Assembly (NCBI GenBank): GCA_010015805.1
Contig: ML978132.1
Location: 372,001-436,000 of the forward strand
Direction of reading: 5' to 3'
DNA length: 64,000 nucleotides
Source of the DNA: Rhizodiscina lignyota
Taxonomy: Eukaryota > Ascomycota > Dothideomycetes > Aulographales > Rhizodiscinaceae
Shown here: one piece after another, positions 1-11,428 of the stretch
Numbering within the stretch: the stretch's first letter is position 1
How the letters are laid out: each line of letters starts with the position of its first letter
Made by a program: the position numbers and the translations under genes
Notes under the pieces: generated by a model
Databases searched by the model: none
The model's input: only the letters and a program-made list of their open reading frames with translations
What the model was told of the DNA's origin: nothing

Positions 1-2
1 AA

Positions 3-188
3 GAACTACTCGCCCTAATCAAAGATGCATTCCCTCCAGACTTCCTGCTAGAGCAGTCCCATCCGTCCAGAATGACATCTCCGAGCCCAGCGAGCGACTA
101 TCGAAAAAAGTGGCTATTAAAACGCAGCGGATATTACAGCATGTATAAGCTAAATTGCATCGATAACGAAAGATCAAGAAGCAGATAA
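3..188 (+). CDS. possible 3' end of a gene cut by the left edge
   Basis: A frame is open from the first bases of the window for 61 codons to a TAA at 186-188. It starts with a plausible amphipathic stretch (ELLALIKDAFPPDFLLEQ) and ends in a basic, Ser/Arg-rich tail. No domain is recognised. It could be the C-terminus of a gene lying to the left or only a chance open frame; an intron could also be present. The support is the open frame running to the edge and its protein-like start, which is weak evidence. Confidence 0.3.
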   Translation, partial: ELLALIKDAFPPDFLLEQSHPSRMTSPSPASDYRKKWLLKRSGYYSMYKLNCIDNERSRSR

Positions 189-1136
189 TATCAAAAATCA
201 AAAAAGCGTGTCAGAAACCATCAAGAAGTCGAGAAGAAAAAGCACAACAAGCTTGCTGGTGAAGGCGTGCGGATAAAATGCGACTCGTAACCGTCATCAT
301 GAAGATCGCCTGCGCCACTCCCCAAAACTAATCGTAGCTACGCACCGACCACAAGAGTCGCCTTTGGTGCGTTGCTTGATGCTCGTCGTCGAATCATTAG
401 GGGGTCGTGAAAGACCAAAAACAAACAAAAGCTGTAAGGGGGCAAGTGGAGTCGTCAGAATGTTAGGAGGAAGCGGATAAGCCCAGCAGTTTGCCATCAG
501 AGCATCAGCCATCAGTGATTAAAAGATCCAGAGTAATGGATCTGGCGAACGAAAGCACCGAATACAAGCAAGTATGTAATACACGCGTCAGAAGGCACGT
601 TCAGATAAAGAGTCAGATGAGCCAGTGAGAGGAACTCCCATCCTATGAAATGTGTAAAAATCATCAGAAAACAGAGTACAAAATGCTGGAAGCTGAAAAA
701 CATTCGATATTTTCGCCGTTTACATGCTTCGTTTTTCGTGGTTGTCTTTTCCTCTGTGCAGTTAAATCAAAATTTCAAAAGGACCCGGAATCTTTCCCAA
801 ACATGTCGGAATTGGTCCGGTTATGCCTTTCGCAGTGTTTCCGTAAATGGTGAGTGTCGTTGTCGTGGACGGCGTGAGTTTGTTTCGAAAGAAATAAAAC
901 AGCTTTCTCTCTTGAGGGCGCGAGCCCTTTAGGTGGTGGATATTTGTCTACGATGTTTGATAGTCGTGACGGTCGTTTTACGTCGTATACGTCGTGATGA
1001 GGGTTGAGTTGGTACATGTGTGTGATTTCTTTCCCAAGATCGTCCGAAGTTGTTTGAGGGGGGTTTCGTATCGACTCGTTCGGACGCCATACACGGTCTG
1101 CGGCTGCTAGGTATGTGGATATTGTGTACGTCATCC
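189..1136. other. intergenic, no gene recognised
   Basis: About 950 bases with only short, unconvincing open frames on both strands. The right part should contain the 3' UTR of the PIN4-like gene, which ends at 1137 on the minus strand. I see no repeat, tRNA or element here. Confidence 0.6.
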
Positions 1137-3067
1137 TCATTCAACTACAATCTCGACCCCAGAGACACCTGAGTGACTGGAGGCGTCGTCACTTCCTCGG
1201 CCGTGATGTCCGTTGGTGCGTCTCGAGTTGGACGGATAGCCACCGCGTTCTCCCATGGGGCCACGAGGCTGTCGGGACGGCATGGCACCGGCACGGTCTC
1301 GGCCAGCATCATCAAAATTGCTGAACGAACGATGGCCGCCAATCGGACCCGGCGTGTCGCGCTCCCATGCCTGACGCATGCCTCGAGGACTGCCACCCGT
1401 GCCAAATCCGCCGCCCAGTGTCATACCACCGAGTCCATTGACAAGCAAGCTCTCATCGCGGTTTTGCATGCTCGCAGTGGTGGGTGTCAAGCTCGGGTTG
1501 GTCGAAGGGCCGCTTTGGAAGCCCATATCGAATCGAGAGAGGTTCGTGTTCAGATTGGCAGGGAAGCTTGCAGTTGACTGAGCCGGCGAAGGCGTGTACG
1601 AGCGAAGATCAGCGTAAGACTTTGCAGCACGAAGGTTAGGATGGGTATTGAGTCCACCAGGTTCAGAGAACCCAAGGAATCCAGAACCCTGTCGGCCGAG
1701 TGTGCCTGAAAAGTCCTGACCGCGCACATCGCTGAAGTCTGTAGTCGCAGCGCGGTTGAGCGCACGCCGATGCGGATCGTGAGGCATCTGAGGAATGGGA
1801 GGACTCATGTTCTGTGGCATGTCGCGGACACGGAAGACGTGAACTTGACGCTGGTCTCCAAGACCTTTAGCAACATGTGCAAGGTTCATGTGATGCGCAA
1901 GCGTATGTACTGTTCGCCGTTCGTGCGGAGTAAGTGTAGGCGGGAAGGTCATCGTGTCTCTGGCCTGATCTTCTTTAAACAGCAAGAGCTGCGAGTAGTA
2001 TTTCAAGACTTGGGGATCGTTAAGGTCGCAATCTGAAACATAAGTTAATGGTGCGTCGACAGTGACGCGTAACGCGCATGGAGCAGACGTACCAAGCTTC
2101 ATGTTATTGTTCCTTGCGGAAACAGGAGATGGAGATGGATTTGGGACGTGAGACGACGAGATGGACTGAAGAGACGGTTGTTGATGGAGGCCGGCTGGCA
2201 CACCCGGTTGCTCATGTTGTGACTGCAACTGGCCTCGTCGCTCTCTCTTCTCGCGTTCGATCCTCTCTCGTTCTGCAGCTGGAAGCATCTTCTTGTACTC
2301 AACCCTGAGTTTGCGACCTTGAAGCTCAATCTGGTTCAACGACTCAATAACCATTGCAGTCTCTTCTGGTGTTGTGAAATTTGCAAAAGCAAGACCACGG
2401 AAGACTCCATTATCGAAGTGATAGTTGAACGCATAAGGCAGCGGCAGGCGCATGTCCGTCATGAGCTGAACAAGTTGTTCCTTCTTCACAGCGAACGGAA
2501 TGTTCTTGATGACTATGGCCGTTGGAATAAGCTCTTCGTCAGGATCAGTACTGAACATGTGCTCTCGAGTCAGCTGTGGCATGGGCGGAAGGCCAAGGCC
2601 GCCAGGCATTATTGGCATCGGTGGCGGTGTCTGTTCGAGTCCCCAAGCCTGCGACCGTGTCAGCATATGTCAAATTTTAATGTATGAAGGTTGTGGAGAC
2701 ATACAGGAGGCAGCGCAGTTCTTCTGCTAGCAGACTTTGACCTCATCGGCGCGCCAATAGTTTGGTTCTGGTTGTAAGGCATATGGTTAATGTTCCATCC
2801 GTCGTTGGAGCCAGCGAAGTCGCCGCCATAGTTTGGACCAAACGCAGTGTTGATTCTGTCTCCAGTCAACCTTGGAAGACTGCCAAAGCCTTGCGAGCCG
2901 TGGTCTCCTCCGAGGCCATACAGGCCCGTATTCATTGGCACATTTCCATAGTCTTGAAATCCACGCGAGGGCTGTCGAGGGAGCGCTGGATGACGAAGAG
3001 AACCAGGAGAGCGCGGGGCTTGATTGTCGTGATACATGTCTTGGTAGCTGCTCATGTTGGGCAGCAA
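1137..3067 (-). CDS. PIN4: PIN4/Cip2-like RRM and R3H-type RNA-binding protein
   Basis: Three exons: 3067-2705, 2648-2093 and 2032-1137, giving about 604 aa. The RRM lies at about residues 164-245, with RNP2-like IVIKNI and RNP1-like RGLAFANF. A Cip2/Pin4-type R3H-like helix region (LTPHERRTVHTLAHHMNLAH) follows at about 335-375. Long Pro/Gln/Ser/Gly-rich low-complexity arms flank both. Yeast Pin4/Mdt1 and fission yeast Cip2 bind RNA and link the DNA-damage/stress response to mRNA control; that function is inferred here from architecture. Intron 1 (2649-2704) is GTATGT...CAG. Intron 2 (2033-2092) is GTACGT...CAG with a TTAAC branch site; it is 60 nt long and has no in-frame stop, so retained transcripts would add 20 residues. 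The start at 3067 is the first ATG of the frame, and an upstream 5' exon is not excluded. Confidence 0.85.
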
Positions 3068-5615
3068 CGGAGTTTGTACTTGTGAAGTGAAAGGCTTCAG
3101 AGGTAATGACAGTGGGTTCTTCGCGTAGACGTCGTGAAAAGTCGTCGTGAGCTTCGTTAGAGGGTTACAGCGACGGAGTCATCCGCTCTCGAGTTGTGAG
3201 TACGCCGTGAGTTGGATGGCTAGCTGCGCGAGAGGGTGGAGGAGTGGCGGGATGGAGGGCGTTGCGTGTGCAGCGAATGGGCAGGTGGACAGCAGGGCCT
3301 CTGCTCGACGTGTCGCCAAGGCAGTACCTATTTCGAAGTACCGTCGGCGACGCCCCAGGGTGCCTGGAGCTCTGATGCAGATGACAGGCGGCTGCTCTCA
3401 GTGCGGTGCGTTGCACCTTGTGGGACGCACAAGGCACAAGGACAACAAGAACTGCAGCGCGCTGATCGCCAAGCGAAGCCGCTGTTGCTGCGGGAGGCGT
3501 TTGCTGGCGTGGACCAGGTAGCACAGGCTCGACGCAGCGACTGCACGTGTGCCGTGTGGAGCGATGCTGGAGTGAGAAGGGGAAAGGCCGTGAGAGAAGA
3601 GATGGAAGAGGTGCAGAGGTGGAAGAGTGAAGCGACAGGCAAAACGCTCACGGCGGTCAAATTTGCCCACAGACCGCACCCGAAACGGACTAGCGCGCTC
3701 GGTCGTCTGCCAGGTGCTGGCAGGTGCTGCGAAGGAGGTGGAGGGCACGAGAACAAAGCGCGGCGGTGCAGCTCTGCACGCAATTCTCGCGGTGGGTGTG
3801 AGAGCTCTGGTGACGCTCAGGACGAATATGAAAAGATGCTGCTGCCGCTCTGGGGGTGTGGTGTGCAAAAGGGCGACAGGGGAGTCTCGTAAGTTATTTA
3901 TTCGAGCTCCCCTTATGACGACGCCGGATTGGCCCCTTTTCGCCTCGACAGATTCGCGGATGGGCAGGGCAAATGAGATGCGCTGCTCGATGCCTCCCCA
4001 TGCCGCTCCGCAAGTCGTATTGCGAATGGCCACGCCCACACAGCTCGCTGAGGCACCGCTTGCTGCCACTCCTCGACGCTCCTCTGCTCCACCACCCTCC
4101 CCCTCCGCAAGCAGCGACTCGCAGCAGCCCCGGTGCCTGCCAATAGTGTAAGGGGCTGCTCGAGCGTCCTGCCATGCAACCGCAACACGGCGAATTAAAA
4201 CGCACATCTCGCCTGCGCTTAGGCGGACTGCCCAGCACCTTCAAATGATCGCCCTTTATTAGCTCGCCATGCACGCCGGCCTCAGGGACGCTCAGGGAAC
4301 CTCAGCTGCTGACTGCGGCTCAAAGCTACCCGCGCATGCACTTGAATGACTCTGTCGCCTCGTGGCAACGCGAGCAGCTTCCAAAACCGCGCGTTTTCAG
4401 CGCGCTCGTGTCTTCGCGACTCACCATCCTCTGGCAGAATGTCGTTTGCGCGGTGTGCGGAAAGGGGCTAGTGATGGAGGGTCAGTTAGAGTCAGTTCCT
4501 TGTCCTTCCACACGCTCCACGCTCCGGGCCGTGAATAGCGTAGCAACGGCGTGGAGATTTAACACTCTGCTCAGACGAGTGCATGACAGAGCCCAAAATC
4601 GGATTTGCAAGCACGGGGCCCCCGGCACCGCCAGACCCAACGGGTTTCCGTACGCTCCATGCCTTGAGGGGAGCGGCTTGCTTTTTCTCCTGCAGGCGAC
4701 CCGACAAACTCGACAGAAGACATCGGAAAGTTTAAAGCGTCCCCGAAAAGGAGCGGCCTGTCCGTATAGAGAAGTGCAGAAATTAGTGAGATCACGAACA
4801 TCACATCGAAAGAAATGAGCCGCCGGGGTGTTTGACAAGCTTCTGAATGGACTTCAATAACGGCCCTCGAATTTGCCAGCTTCATCGACGGCAAGGTTTC
4901 AACAGCCGTCTCCACAGCCGTATCTTACCAACACTCCGGTCCGGGAGACGGGCGAGGATCAGAATCGACGCCACAATCACAGGGCGTTCTGCATGTCCAG
5001 ACGAAGCGGGACAAGGCTGTAGAGGTTGTCGCAGGCCTGCCGCACAGCTCGAGGAAAAATTCTTCGAAGGAACACATCCGAACCTTCTGCCGCTCCGAAG
5101 CTGCGAGAATTTTCTTGGGCTGCCCGTGCCGTGTGACTGGTTGGCCGACACGCCGTAGCTGTTTCCAAGCGTTCCACTGGCCGCATATCAAGTCAGACCC
5201 GTGACTTTGTGGAGGGACGTTCGTGCATCTGACAGGACACGACTCTCAAACATAACGCCCTTAAAGTGACTAAAGGAGGCCGTCTTGCAGAAGATATGGG
5301 CTTAGAGAGAGCATTTTGCATCGTAGCCGCTCATGGGTTGAAAAGTAAGGCTGTATTTTACTGCTTGAGGAATGGCCCTGCGGGCATAAATTGCAAATCG
5401 GGTATGAACCCCTCGGAAGGATTTCATACCTCGAGGAATCAAATCGACGTATATCCGTGTCTCATAGCGATCGTCTGCTCCCTCGGGCCTCACTTAAACG
5501 GTTTCATGGTTGTAAAACGCAGATCTTAGCGTCAAAACTAGGTCAGTTCAGCAAATTTATTGAAGGTCATTTGAAATGGACTATTGTAACGCACGCAGAC
5601 ATGAGGCGCCATGTC
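3068..5615. other. long intergenic region, promoter of the PIN4-like gene
   Basis: About 2.5 kb between the PIN4-like start and the stop of the LIN1-like gene, both minus strand. It is relatively GC-rich at 3.2-4.2 kb and contains several open frames of 100-270 codons. These look like composition artefacts: no start context, splice structure or domain supports them. It probably holds the PIN4-like promoter and leader and the LIN1-like 3' UTR. Confidence 0.5.
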
Positions 5616-6995
5616 TCAGACAAAGTCGACAGATCTGCTCCACTCGTCGTCCCCTATCTGACGGAACTCTACGCCTTCACCAAAGTATCCTGCATCGTTC
5701 CACGCCGACATCGTATGCCCGTCATACGGGCCGTGGTGCTCCCCGCCGTCGCGTGCATCAGACCAACGGTACTCCCATTGCTTGATATCGTCTGCTGCAG
5801 CGGCTGCTGTGCCGTTCTCATGCCCTGCATGCGCCGGCTCGGCCCAGTCCTCACCAGTCTCGCTGCGATACTGCCGCATCAGTAGCTCGCGCTCTGCGTC
5901 GTAAATCTCTGTCTGACCCCGCGTGAGAAGTTGATCTGCCGCACCTGTGATGGTTTCGACTTCCTCCTTCCGCTTGACCTCGTTGGGATCTTCCGCCTCC
6001 TTCTCCGCATCAACGTCCATGGCGTCGCCATTGTTCTTCCGCTTGTTCTTCTGCCACTTGGGCTTCGGTTTTGACTTGCCCTTGCCGAGCCTCTGCAGAG
6101 CTTCGAGTACCGTTTCGCCCTTCTCGAGCCTCGAGATGAGTGTATTCAAGATGTCGCTGGTCAAGAGAGAGTCCTGCTCAACATCCTTCCGTCTGCGCTC
6201 CTCGTCCCTCTTCTCCTGTGCCTCCCTCGCCTTCTTTATGTCTTTCTTCGATAGCCCTTCCAACCACGAATCGTGCACGGCATCCGGATCCGCCGCCTTC
6301 CTAACATAGTTCCCACTCTCATCGAACCTGCCCTCCTCTCCCTCCTGCTTCATATTGAATGCATCCAACTTCGGCGCATGCTTCTTCTTCGCACCCGCGC
6401 CCAGCTCCTCATCAACATCGCTGCCCACCCTGTCCCTCTCCTCCTCCCCACCACTCTCACTACTCTCCTCCACCTCCTGATCCCTCGCCTTTGCCTTCCC
6501 ATTCAACGTAAAATCCGCCGCGACATGCCCCCCACTCTTACTACTCGAGACCTGACCCTCAATCTCATCCGCATCCAGAAATCTAACCGCCTTTTTCTTC
6601 CCCTTCCCCTCCTTTGCCAAATCCTCATCCTCGTCCCCATCTTTGAACTCCTCCTCCAAGTCTGCGAACATGTCGTTCTCCTCCTCATCCTGCGTCTTCG
6701 TCTCATTCTTCGCCGCTTTGGCCTTCTGGTCCGCTCGTGCGTCGAAATTGTCCGTGCTACTGTCCGAATCGTACCCATCGATGTTCACGGCGCTGCGCTT
6801 GGTCGCCTGCCCGCCCTTGCCAATTTCGTCGAGCTCGAGGATCGCATCTTCTTCGGGGGCATCGGGCGCGAGGGTCGATGGGTTTCGGGCGTCGAAGCGC
6901 GGCTTTTTCGAGCTGGGTTCGGAGTCATCGTGTGTGTGGAAGCGAGCGAAGTCGTCGCCGGCGCGTTTGGGACGGGGGACGCTGCGAGAGGACAT
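5616..6995 (-). CDS. LIN1: LIN1/CD2BP2-like GYF-domain U5 snRNP protein
   Basis: Single-exon gene, 459 aa, with an ATG at 6995. The N-terminus is a basic, disordered stretch typical of this family (MSSRSVPRPKRAGDDFARF). Long acidic and lysine-rich segments fill the middle. A C-terminal GYF domain at about residues 405-459 carries the signature GPYDGHTMSAWNDAGYF. Family members (yeast Lin1/Snu40, human CD2BP2) join the U5 snRNP and bind proline-rich splicing factors through the GYF domain. The protein ends directly after the GYF domain, as expected for the family. The open frames antisense to it are shadows of its acidic composition. Confidence 0.93.
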   Translation of the reverse strand: MSSRSVPRPKRAGDDFARFHTHDDSEPSSKKPRFDARNPSTLAPDAPEEDAILELDEIGKGGQATKRSAVNIDGYDSDSSTDNFDARADQKAKAAKNETKTQDEEENDMFADLEEEFKDGDEDEDLAKEGKGKKKAVRFLDADEIEGQVSSSKSGGHVAADFTLNGKAKARDQEVEESSESGGEEERDRVGSDVDEELGAGAKKKHAPKLDAFNMKQEGEEGRFDESGNYVRKAADPDAVHDSWLEGLSKKDIKKAREAQEKRDEERRRKDVEQDSLLTSDILNTLISRLEKGETVLEALQRLGKGKSKPKPKWQKNKRKNNGDAMDVDAEKEAEDPNEVKRKEEVETITGAADQLLTRGQTEIYDAERELLMRQYRSETGEDWAEPAHAGHENGTAAAAADDIKQWEYRWSDARDGGEHHGPYDGHTMSAWNDAGYFGEGVEFRQIGDDEWSRSVDFV

Positions 6996-8266
6996 TGTAG
7001 TGGTGGGAACAGTGTAGGAAGGGTAGCGGAGCTATTATCCAAAGTAGTGGTGGAAAAATCAAGTTGAATGAATCCCGTGCATAATGAGGGAGAAGGAATT
7101 GTAGGTATGGATTGCGTGGAGGAAGCTCACGGTTCACCTTATGGATTCAGGTTGGAGCTCTTCTCGACTCTCGTCATAGCGCGGACGCTAACCCAAAAAT
7201 GGCAAGCCCTCAGCAACATTGTCCTCTCGAGTACTTAAGACAGCACGTGTTCAACATAAATGTAAGATATCTTTATTAATTCGCATACGATTTTCATGTC
7301 GCAATAGAATGCATGATCACGAGGATTTGCTCATGCTGGAAGTCAAGATGGTCAACGTTTCCCTCTTCCTTTCGCATGTCTACAGTCTACTGTCTTGTAT
7401 CCCCCAGTTTCGCCAGGTCTCATCCTGTGTGGCTTAATTTACTCGTTAGCAATCGTCATTCAGCCTAACACTTCTCACACATATATGCAGAAGGTATAAA
7501 ATGGGAGATGCTTTTTCTTGAACCTCCTCGCTACCTACTCCTCCAAGACAACCCAAACGGAAGTTCAAGGATGCGGATATGCCCCTATTACGCTGTTTGA
7601 CGCGCTAACGGTTGCAGCGGCGCCCAATTTCCTTTTCGGTGAGCTAGGATTTCGCAGATGTACGAAGGATATGCCAATTGTTGGAAGCCAGAGCGCCGCG
7701 ATAAGCGCTTCTTGTCACTCATCTGCGAGCAATCTCAATGCCACATACAGGCCACTCAAGTAGGACACGATAACCTCATACATATACGAGATTGATCAAG
7801 TGTCTACCCTTGCTGAGACGACGAGAACATAAGCCCAGATAGAGAGGGGCCCTACCGCTCACGCAACGGCCTCTCAACGTAAGCACCTTGGAGTCACTGG
7901 AATGATATAAAGAGAGCGCTTACGCTCCCTCGCATAGAAGCAGTGTTGAGATCTGTGTCGCAAACTTTCCAAGCTATCCCCGGCAGGCGTATCTGTTCGT
8001 TTTCAAACCCGAAAATGCTGGACGCTGTTGTGGCGTTACCTGAGTGTCAAGAGGTCGGGTCACCGATTCCAGGGAAGTCTTATGTGTAGTATTATGCATA
8101 CTGAGTTAAATGTCTCGGATTTGTGGTAGATTCTCATGAGAATTTAATGCTAATATTCAAGTTCCATTCCGCCAAGGCAAGAGAATGAGATGGTACAGGC
8201 CGTGGGTAGAGTGCAAAGCCAGACAACACAGTATCCATCGGAACCCGCCCGCAGCTCGATAGCGCG
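6996..8266. other. intergenic, no gene recognised
   Basis: About 1.27 kb. The left end should contain the promoter of the LIN1-like gene (start 6995). The rest has only short open frames without recognisable domains. No repeat or RNA gene was seen. Confidence 0.55.
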
Positions 8267-8632
8267 GTGACCAGGTTCGATCAGCACTTTGTGAACATCA
8301 GCTGGCATGCGACACTAGGCCCTTTTGCGGATGATGCCGACAAAAATGGGTTGCGTCATGGGCAGCAAGATGCGCACGAATTCTTGCTGTTCGTCGCGGA
8401 TTATTTGCGCCAGGATAACCGGCCACTGCATACGGATACCATAGGGAATTCCTCTCAGATTTATGAAGGCCATCACCATGGCCTCAAGGTGATGATGTTC
8501 GGCGGCGGTCCGCATGTTGTTGCCGAATATCAGCACTACGCGACCGTGATGTGGGTGCTTCAGTCGGATTGTGGGGTCGCCATGTTCAATCACGGCACCA
8601 ATTTCTGCCGAGGACAAGAGTCTTTCGAATAG
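8267..8632 (+). pseudogene. ubiquitin-specific protease-like fragment (probable relic)
   Basis: The open frame of 121 codons starts with GTG, not ATG. It contains GQQDAHEFLLFVADYLRQD, which closely matches the QQDAHEF block of ubiquitin C-terminal hydrolases of the USP class, preceded by a plausible USP-like stretch (LGPFADDADKNGLRH). The residues after about position 60 no longer resemble a USP. I found no Cys box (GNTCYxN-type) upstream and no His box downstream, so the catalytic triad is absent. Either this is a decayed gene copy, or it is an internal exon of a divergent spliced gene whose other exons I cannot recognise. The opposite-strand open frame over the same bases is treated as its shadow. 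Confidence 0.45.
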
Positions 8633-8789
8633 GTGTCTCTTGTGATAATGAGAGGTAGCTTCCTTTATAGAGCTCCCACGTCGCTTGATTGTTAATTGTC
8701 CCTCCTGGACCCCTCCTTCCAGGTCGGCGCCTACTAAAACTCCGCGAGAAATACTATCATCGCCATGCATCTGGAGAATACGAAGGGTA

Positions 8790-9680
8790 TCAAACCAGCT
8801 CCTTCCTCAAGGAACTTGCCCAAAGCATCACTCCGTCTCCGACGGGATACTTCGGCGCACCTTTAAACTTCACATAACCCCTCCTGATATACCAATCTTC
8901 ATTGCTCGTCCCACGTTGCGGGGGCTCCTCGCCCTGCGTCTTCCACCACCCACGCCACTCCTCACGGTCGTCTTCGAAATACCGCCGGTCCAAGGTGTCG
9001 ACAGCAATAGCCTTGCAATTCAGAGTGCCGTATGGTGGGACCCTTGCCCAGGATTCGAGGATGTCCATTGCACGGCTTGCAAGGCCCAGCGAGCGATATG
9101 TCGGGAGGATGAAGAGAGAGGCGATTTTGCATAGCGTGCCATCCGGATTGGCGAGATCTACTTCTAGTGGGTGGCCGGTCCTAGATAGAGCAATGTGGCC
9201 GACGCGAATGTAGTTTTTCTTCTCGTCCTCGCTGTTGGTACTTTCCGTGTTCGAGTCGAGGAGTGGAGCGGTGCTCGTTGTGGTAGTGAGCTTTTGGGAT
9301 GAAGCTTCGACTTTAGTATTTGGTGGGTCCAGCGGGTTCGTCGTTATCCAGAAATTTGAACGGAGGCCATCGTCTTGATCGTTCATCCAATTGTTGAGGC
9401 TGGAAGGTTCCATATCCCAACCACAAATTTTGCGCTGGCGGAGGAGTTCGGCAAACTCAGGCTCATTGTGAAGGTTCATCGGTTGGAGGACACATTCTAC
9501 TTTTAATTTTACATTTTGAGAGTTTTTCTCATTCTTCTTCGTGTAGTTCGACAGGTCCATGCTAGAAGGTCGACCGGAAGGTGATCCAAGGGACTTCTTA
9601 GCACTCGAGGGTCCGCGGCTTCCAAATTCTACTACGAGCGCAAGTTGAAAGTCTATGTGGATTGCAAGAGTCTCAATCAT
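8790..9680 (-). CDS. GNAT-family N-acetyltransferase
   Basis: Single-exon gene, 296 aa, ATG at 9680. The C-terminal half has a GNAT-type fold signature: a beta strand with basic residues, then the acetyl-CoA loop region (LPTYRSLGLASRAMDILESW) at about residues 185-210. A later segment (EDWYIRRGYVKFKGAPKYP) matches the closing strand seen in many fungal GNAT proteins. A Ser/Thr-rich insertion around residues 125-150 separates the N-terminal substrate-binding part. The substrate is unknown. A second in-frame ATG (MDLSNYTKK) about 40 codons downstream could be the true start because the first 40 residues look poorly conserved. Confidence 0.75.
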   Translation of the reverse strand: MIETLAIHIDFQLALVVEFGSRGPSSAKKSLGSPSGRPSSMDLSNYTKKNEKNSQNVKLKVECVLQPMNLHNEPEFAELLRQRKICGWDMEPSSLNNWMNDQDDGLRSNFWITTNPLDPPNTKVEASSQKLTTTTSTAPLLDSNTESTNSEDEKKNYIRVGHIALSRTGHPLEVDLANPDGTLCKIASLFILPTYRSLGLASRAMDILESWARVPPYGTLNCKAIAVDTLDRRYFEDDREEWRGWWKTQGEEPPQRGTSNEDWYIRRGYVKFKGAPKYPVGDGVMLWASSLRKELV

Positions 9681-10298
9681 TTAACGTTCAAATCAAAAGG
9701 TAAATGGCGGGGCGTTTGTGATACCAGTCACAACTACGATGAGTCAACGAATCGGATAAGTTACGTGGACATGCATACAATCTGAATCTGGAACAAGAAA
9801 ATGATAGGCCGGGTGCAAGATTCGACTCAAGAATACCTACTAGTTTTGAAAGCACTGAAGACATAAGCGGAAATTACTTCAGTTGGAAAACATCGCGTGT
9901 GTTCGTATCTGGAACGCGTCTAACACGTTTGGTGTTGAGTAACAGGTTGAGAATAACTCCAACTTCATTGAATAACTTGACCAAAACTCAACTATAGGAA
10001 AAAGAAACACCCGGCTGTAACGAGCGAATCTCGGTGAACGGTCGAGAAGAAGGCAAATAAATTTTAGGAACAGGTCTAGTAGCGCTCCAGAACACAGGCT
10101 TGGCATTCGAAACGTCATCCCGCACGATCGACGCGTGCCCTGGGGGAAGCTATCACCGAGCTTCAACTTTCGACCTTAAGTTTCTCTTCCAACATTAACA
10201 CCACTTCGCCTCCTCCTTGCCCTATAACCTTAACACTACGGACGAGACTAAGCTCTGGTGCCGTAAACTTTCAGCTCTCCCTTCTCACCTCCCTCAAA
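9681..10298. other. divergent promoter region between GNAT gene and UFD1
   Basis: About 620 bases between two divergent starts. The last 100 bases before UFD1 are pyrimidine-rich, as is common for fungal leaders. A 95-codon frame on the minus strand here has no recognisable features. Confidence 0.5.
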
Positions 10299-11428
10299 AT
10301 GGTGAGTACCCTTCTCTGTGCCGACTACTGCCGTGACTCTGATACAGCTTCTAGTTCAGTGGCGGGTGGAATGAAGGCGACATGGACATGTATCAACAGG
10401 CAATGTTGCGTCGACAAGGCGGTCCACGTCGATTCGATGAATACTTTCGGTGCTATCCCATCGTGATGATGCCAGGCCCAGAGCGCGACGAGGCGAACCA
10501 CGGCGGCAAAGTCTTCCTTCCACCTAGTGCTCTAGACAAGCTCACACGGCTACACATCTCGTACCCTATGCTGTTCGAGTTGACAAATGGTGCGAAGGAG
10601 AAGACTACACACGCAGGAGTGCTCGAGTTTATCGCAGAAGAGGGAAAGATATACTTGCCGTACTGGCTGATGCAGGTGTTGGGCCTTGAACCGGGAGATT
10701 TGCTGCAGGTCAAGTCGACAGATCTGCCTCCAGGACGCTTTATCAAGCTCCAGCCACAGTCGCCTGCCTTCCTCGAAATATCCGACCCAAAAGCGGTTCT
10801 CGAACGCGCGTTTCAAGGCTTTGCATGTCTCACGACCGGCGACATCTTTACCTTTGCTTACAACGAGAACGTCTATCACATTGCGGTACTAGAAACGAAG
10901 CCTGAAAATAGCAAGAAGGCTATTTGCACACTCGAGACCGATTTAGAGGTCGACTTTGCCCCTCCAGTGGGTTATGAGGAGCCAAAACGAACCAGCGGTA
11001 CGAGTACGCCACGAAGTGTCGCGTCCGGCAGGGGCGCATTGTCAGGGCAGGGTGGCACGTTGCATTCGCATGGCACAATGGCTCAGGCCATCAATTATGC
11101 TGCTATCGCCCCGTCGTCGACTCAAGCAGAGGCCGGAGCTAAGGCCGTGTCATCAAACTTCTTGACTGGTGGCCACAAGCTGGCGAGTAAAAAGGGTAGT
11201 AAGGCTCCGACTCCGAAACCATCGACCCCAGTCGCCGGAGCTTCAACGAACCCATCAACCACAGTACGAAGGCACGGGCCGCAACCCCTGCGGTTGGCAC
11301 CTGGCAAGCTGTTTTTTGGTTACGAAATCAAGCCGGTCAAGAAGAAGGGCGAACCGGCGGAGGATGAAGGAGCGAATCGGTTCCAAGGGGAGGGCCAGAC
11401 ACTGCGAAAGAAGAAGGGCGACAAGTGA
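10299..11428 (+). CDS. UFD1: Ufd1, ubiquitin fusion degradation protein 1
   Basis: Exon 1 is only the ATG at 10299-10301. Intron 10302-10354 (53 nt, GTGAGT...CTAG) is followed by exon 2 at 10355-11428, giving 358 aa beginning MFSGGWNEGDMDMYQQ. This join restores the expected Ufd1 N-terminus before the conserved core (FRCYPIVMMPG, then KVFLPPSALDKL and LTTGDIF). The core double-psi barrel domain spans about residues 20-200 and the C-terminal tail is disordered and basic. Ufd1 with Npl4 recruits ubiquitylated proteins to the Cdc48/p97 ATPase in ER-associated and nuclear degradation. The 3' end is uncertain: the last codon overlaps a GTGAGT, and an intron of about 62 nt ending near 11486 would change the last residues to a slightly longer tail. 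Confidence 0.95.

Noticed and set aside
3236-4207. Overlapping frames of 150-270 codons in the PIN4-like upstream region
   Set aside because: They overlap one another in several frames, as expected for GC-rich non-coding DNA, and show no domain, intron or conserved start.
6273-7067. 264-codon Leu/Arg-rich frame on the plus strand
   Set aside because: It is antisense to the acidic, repetitive coding region of the LIN1-like gene; the composition mirrors the Glu/Lys codons and no domain is present.
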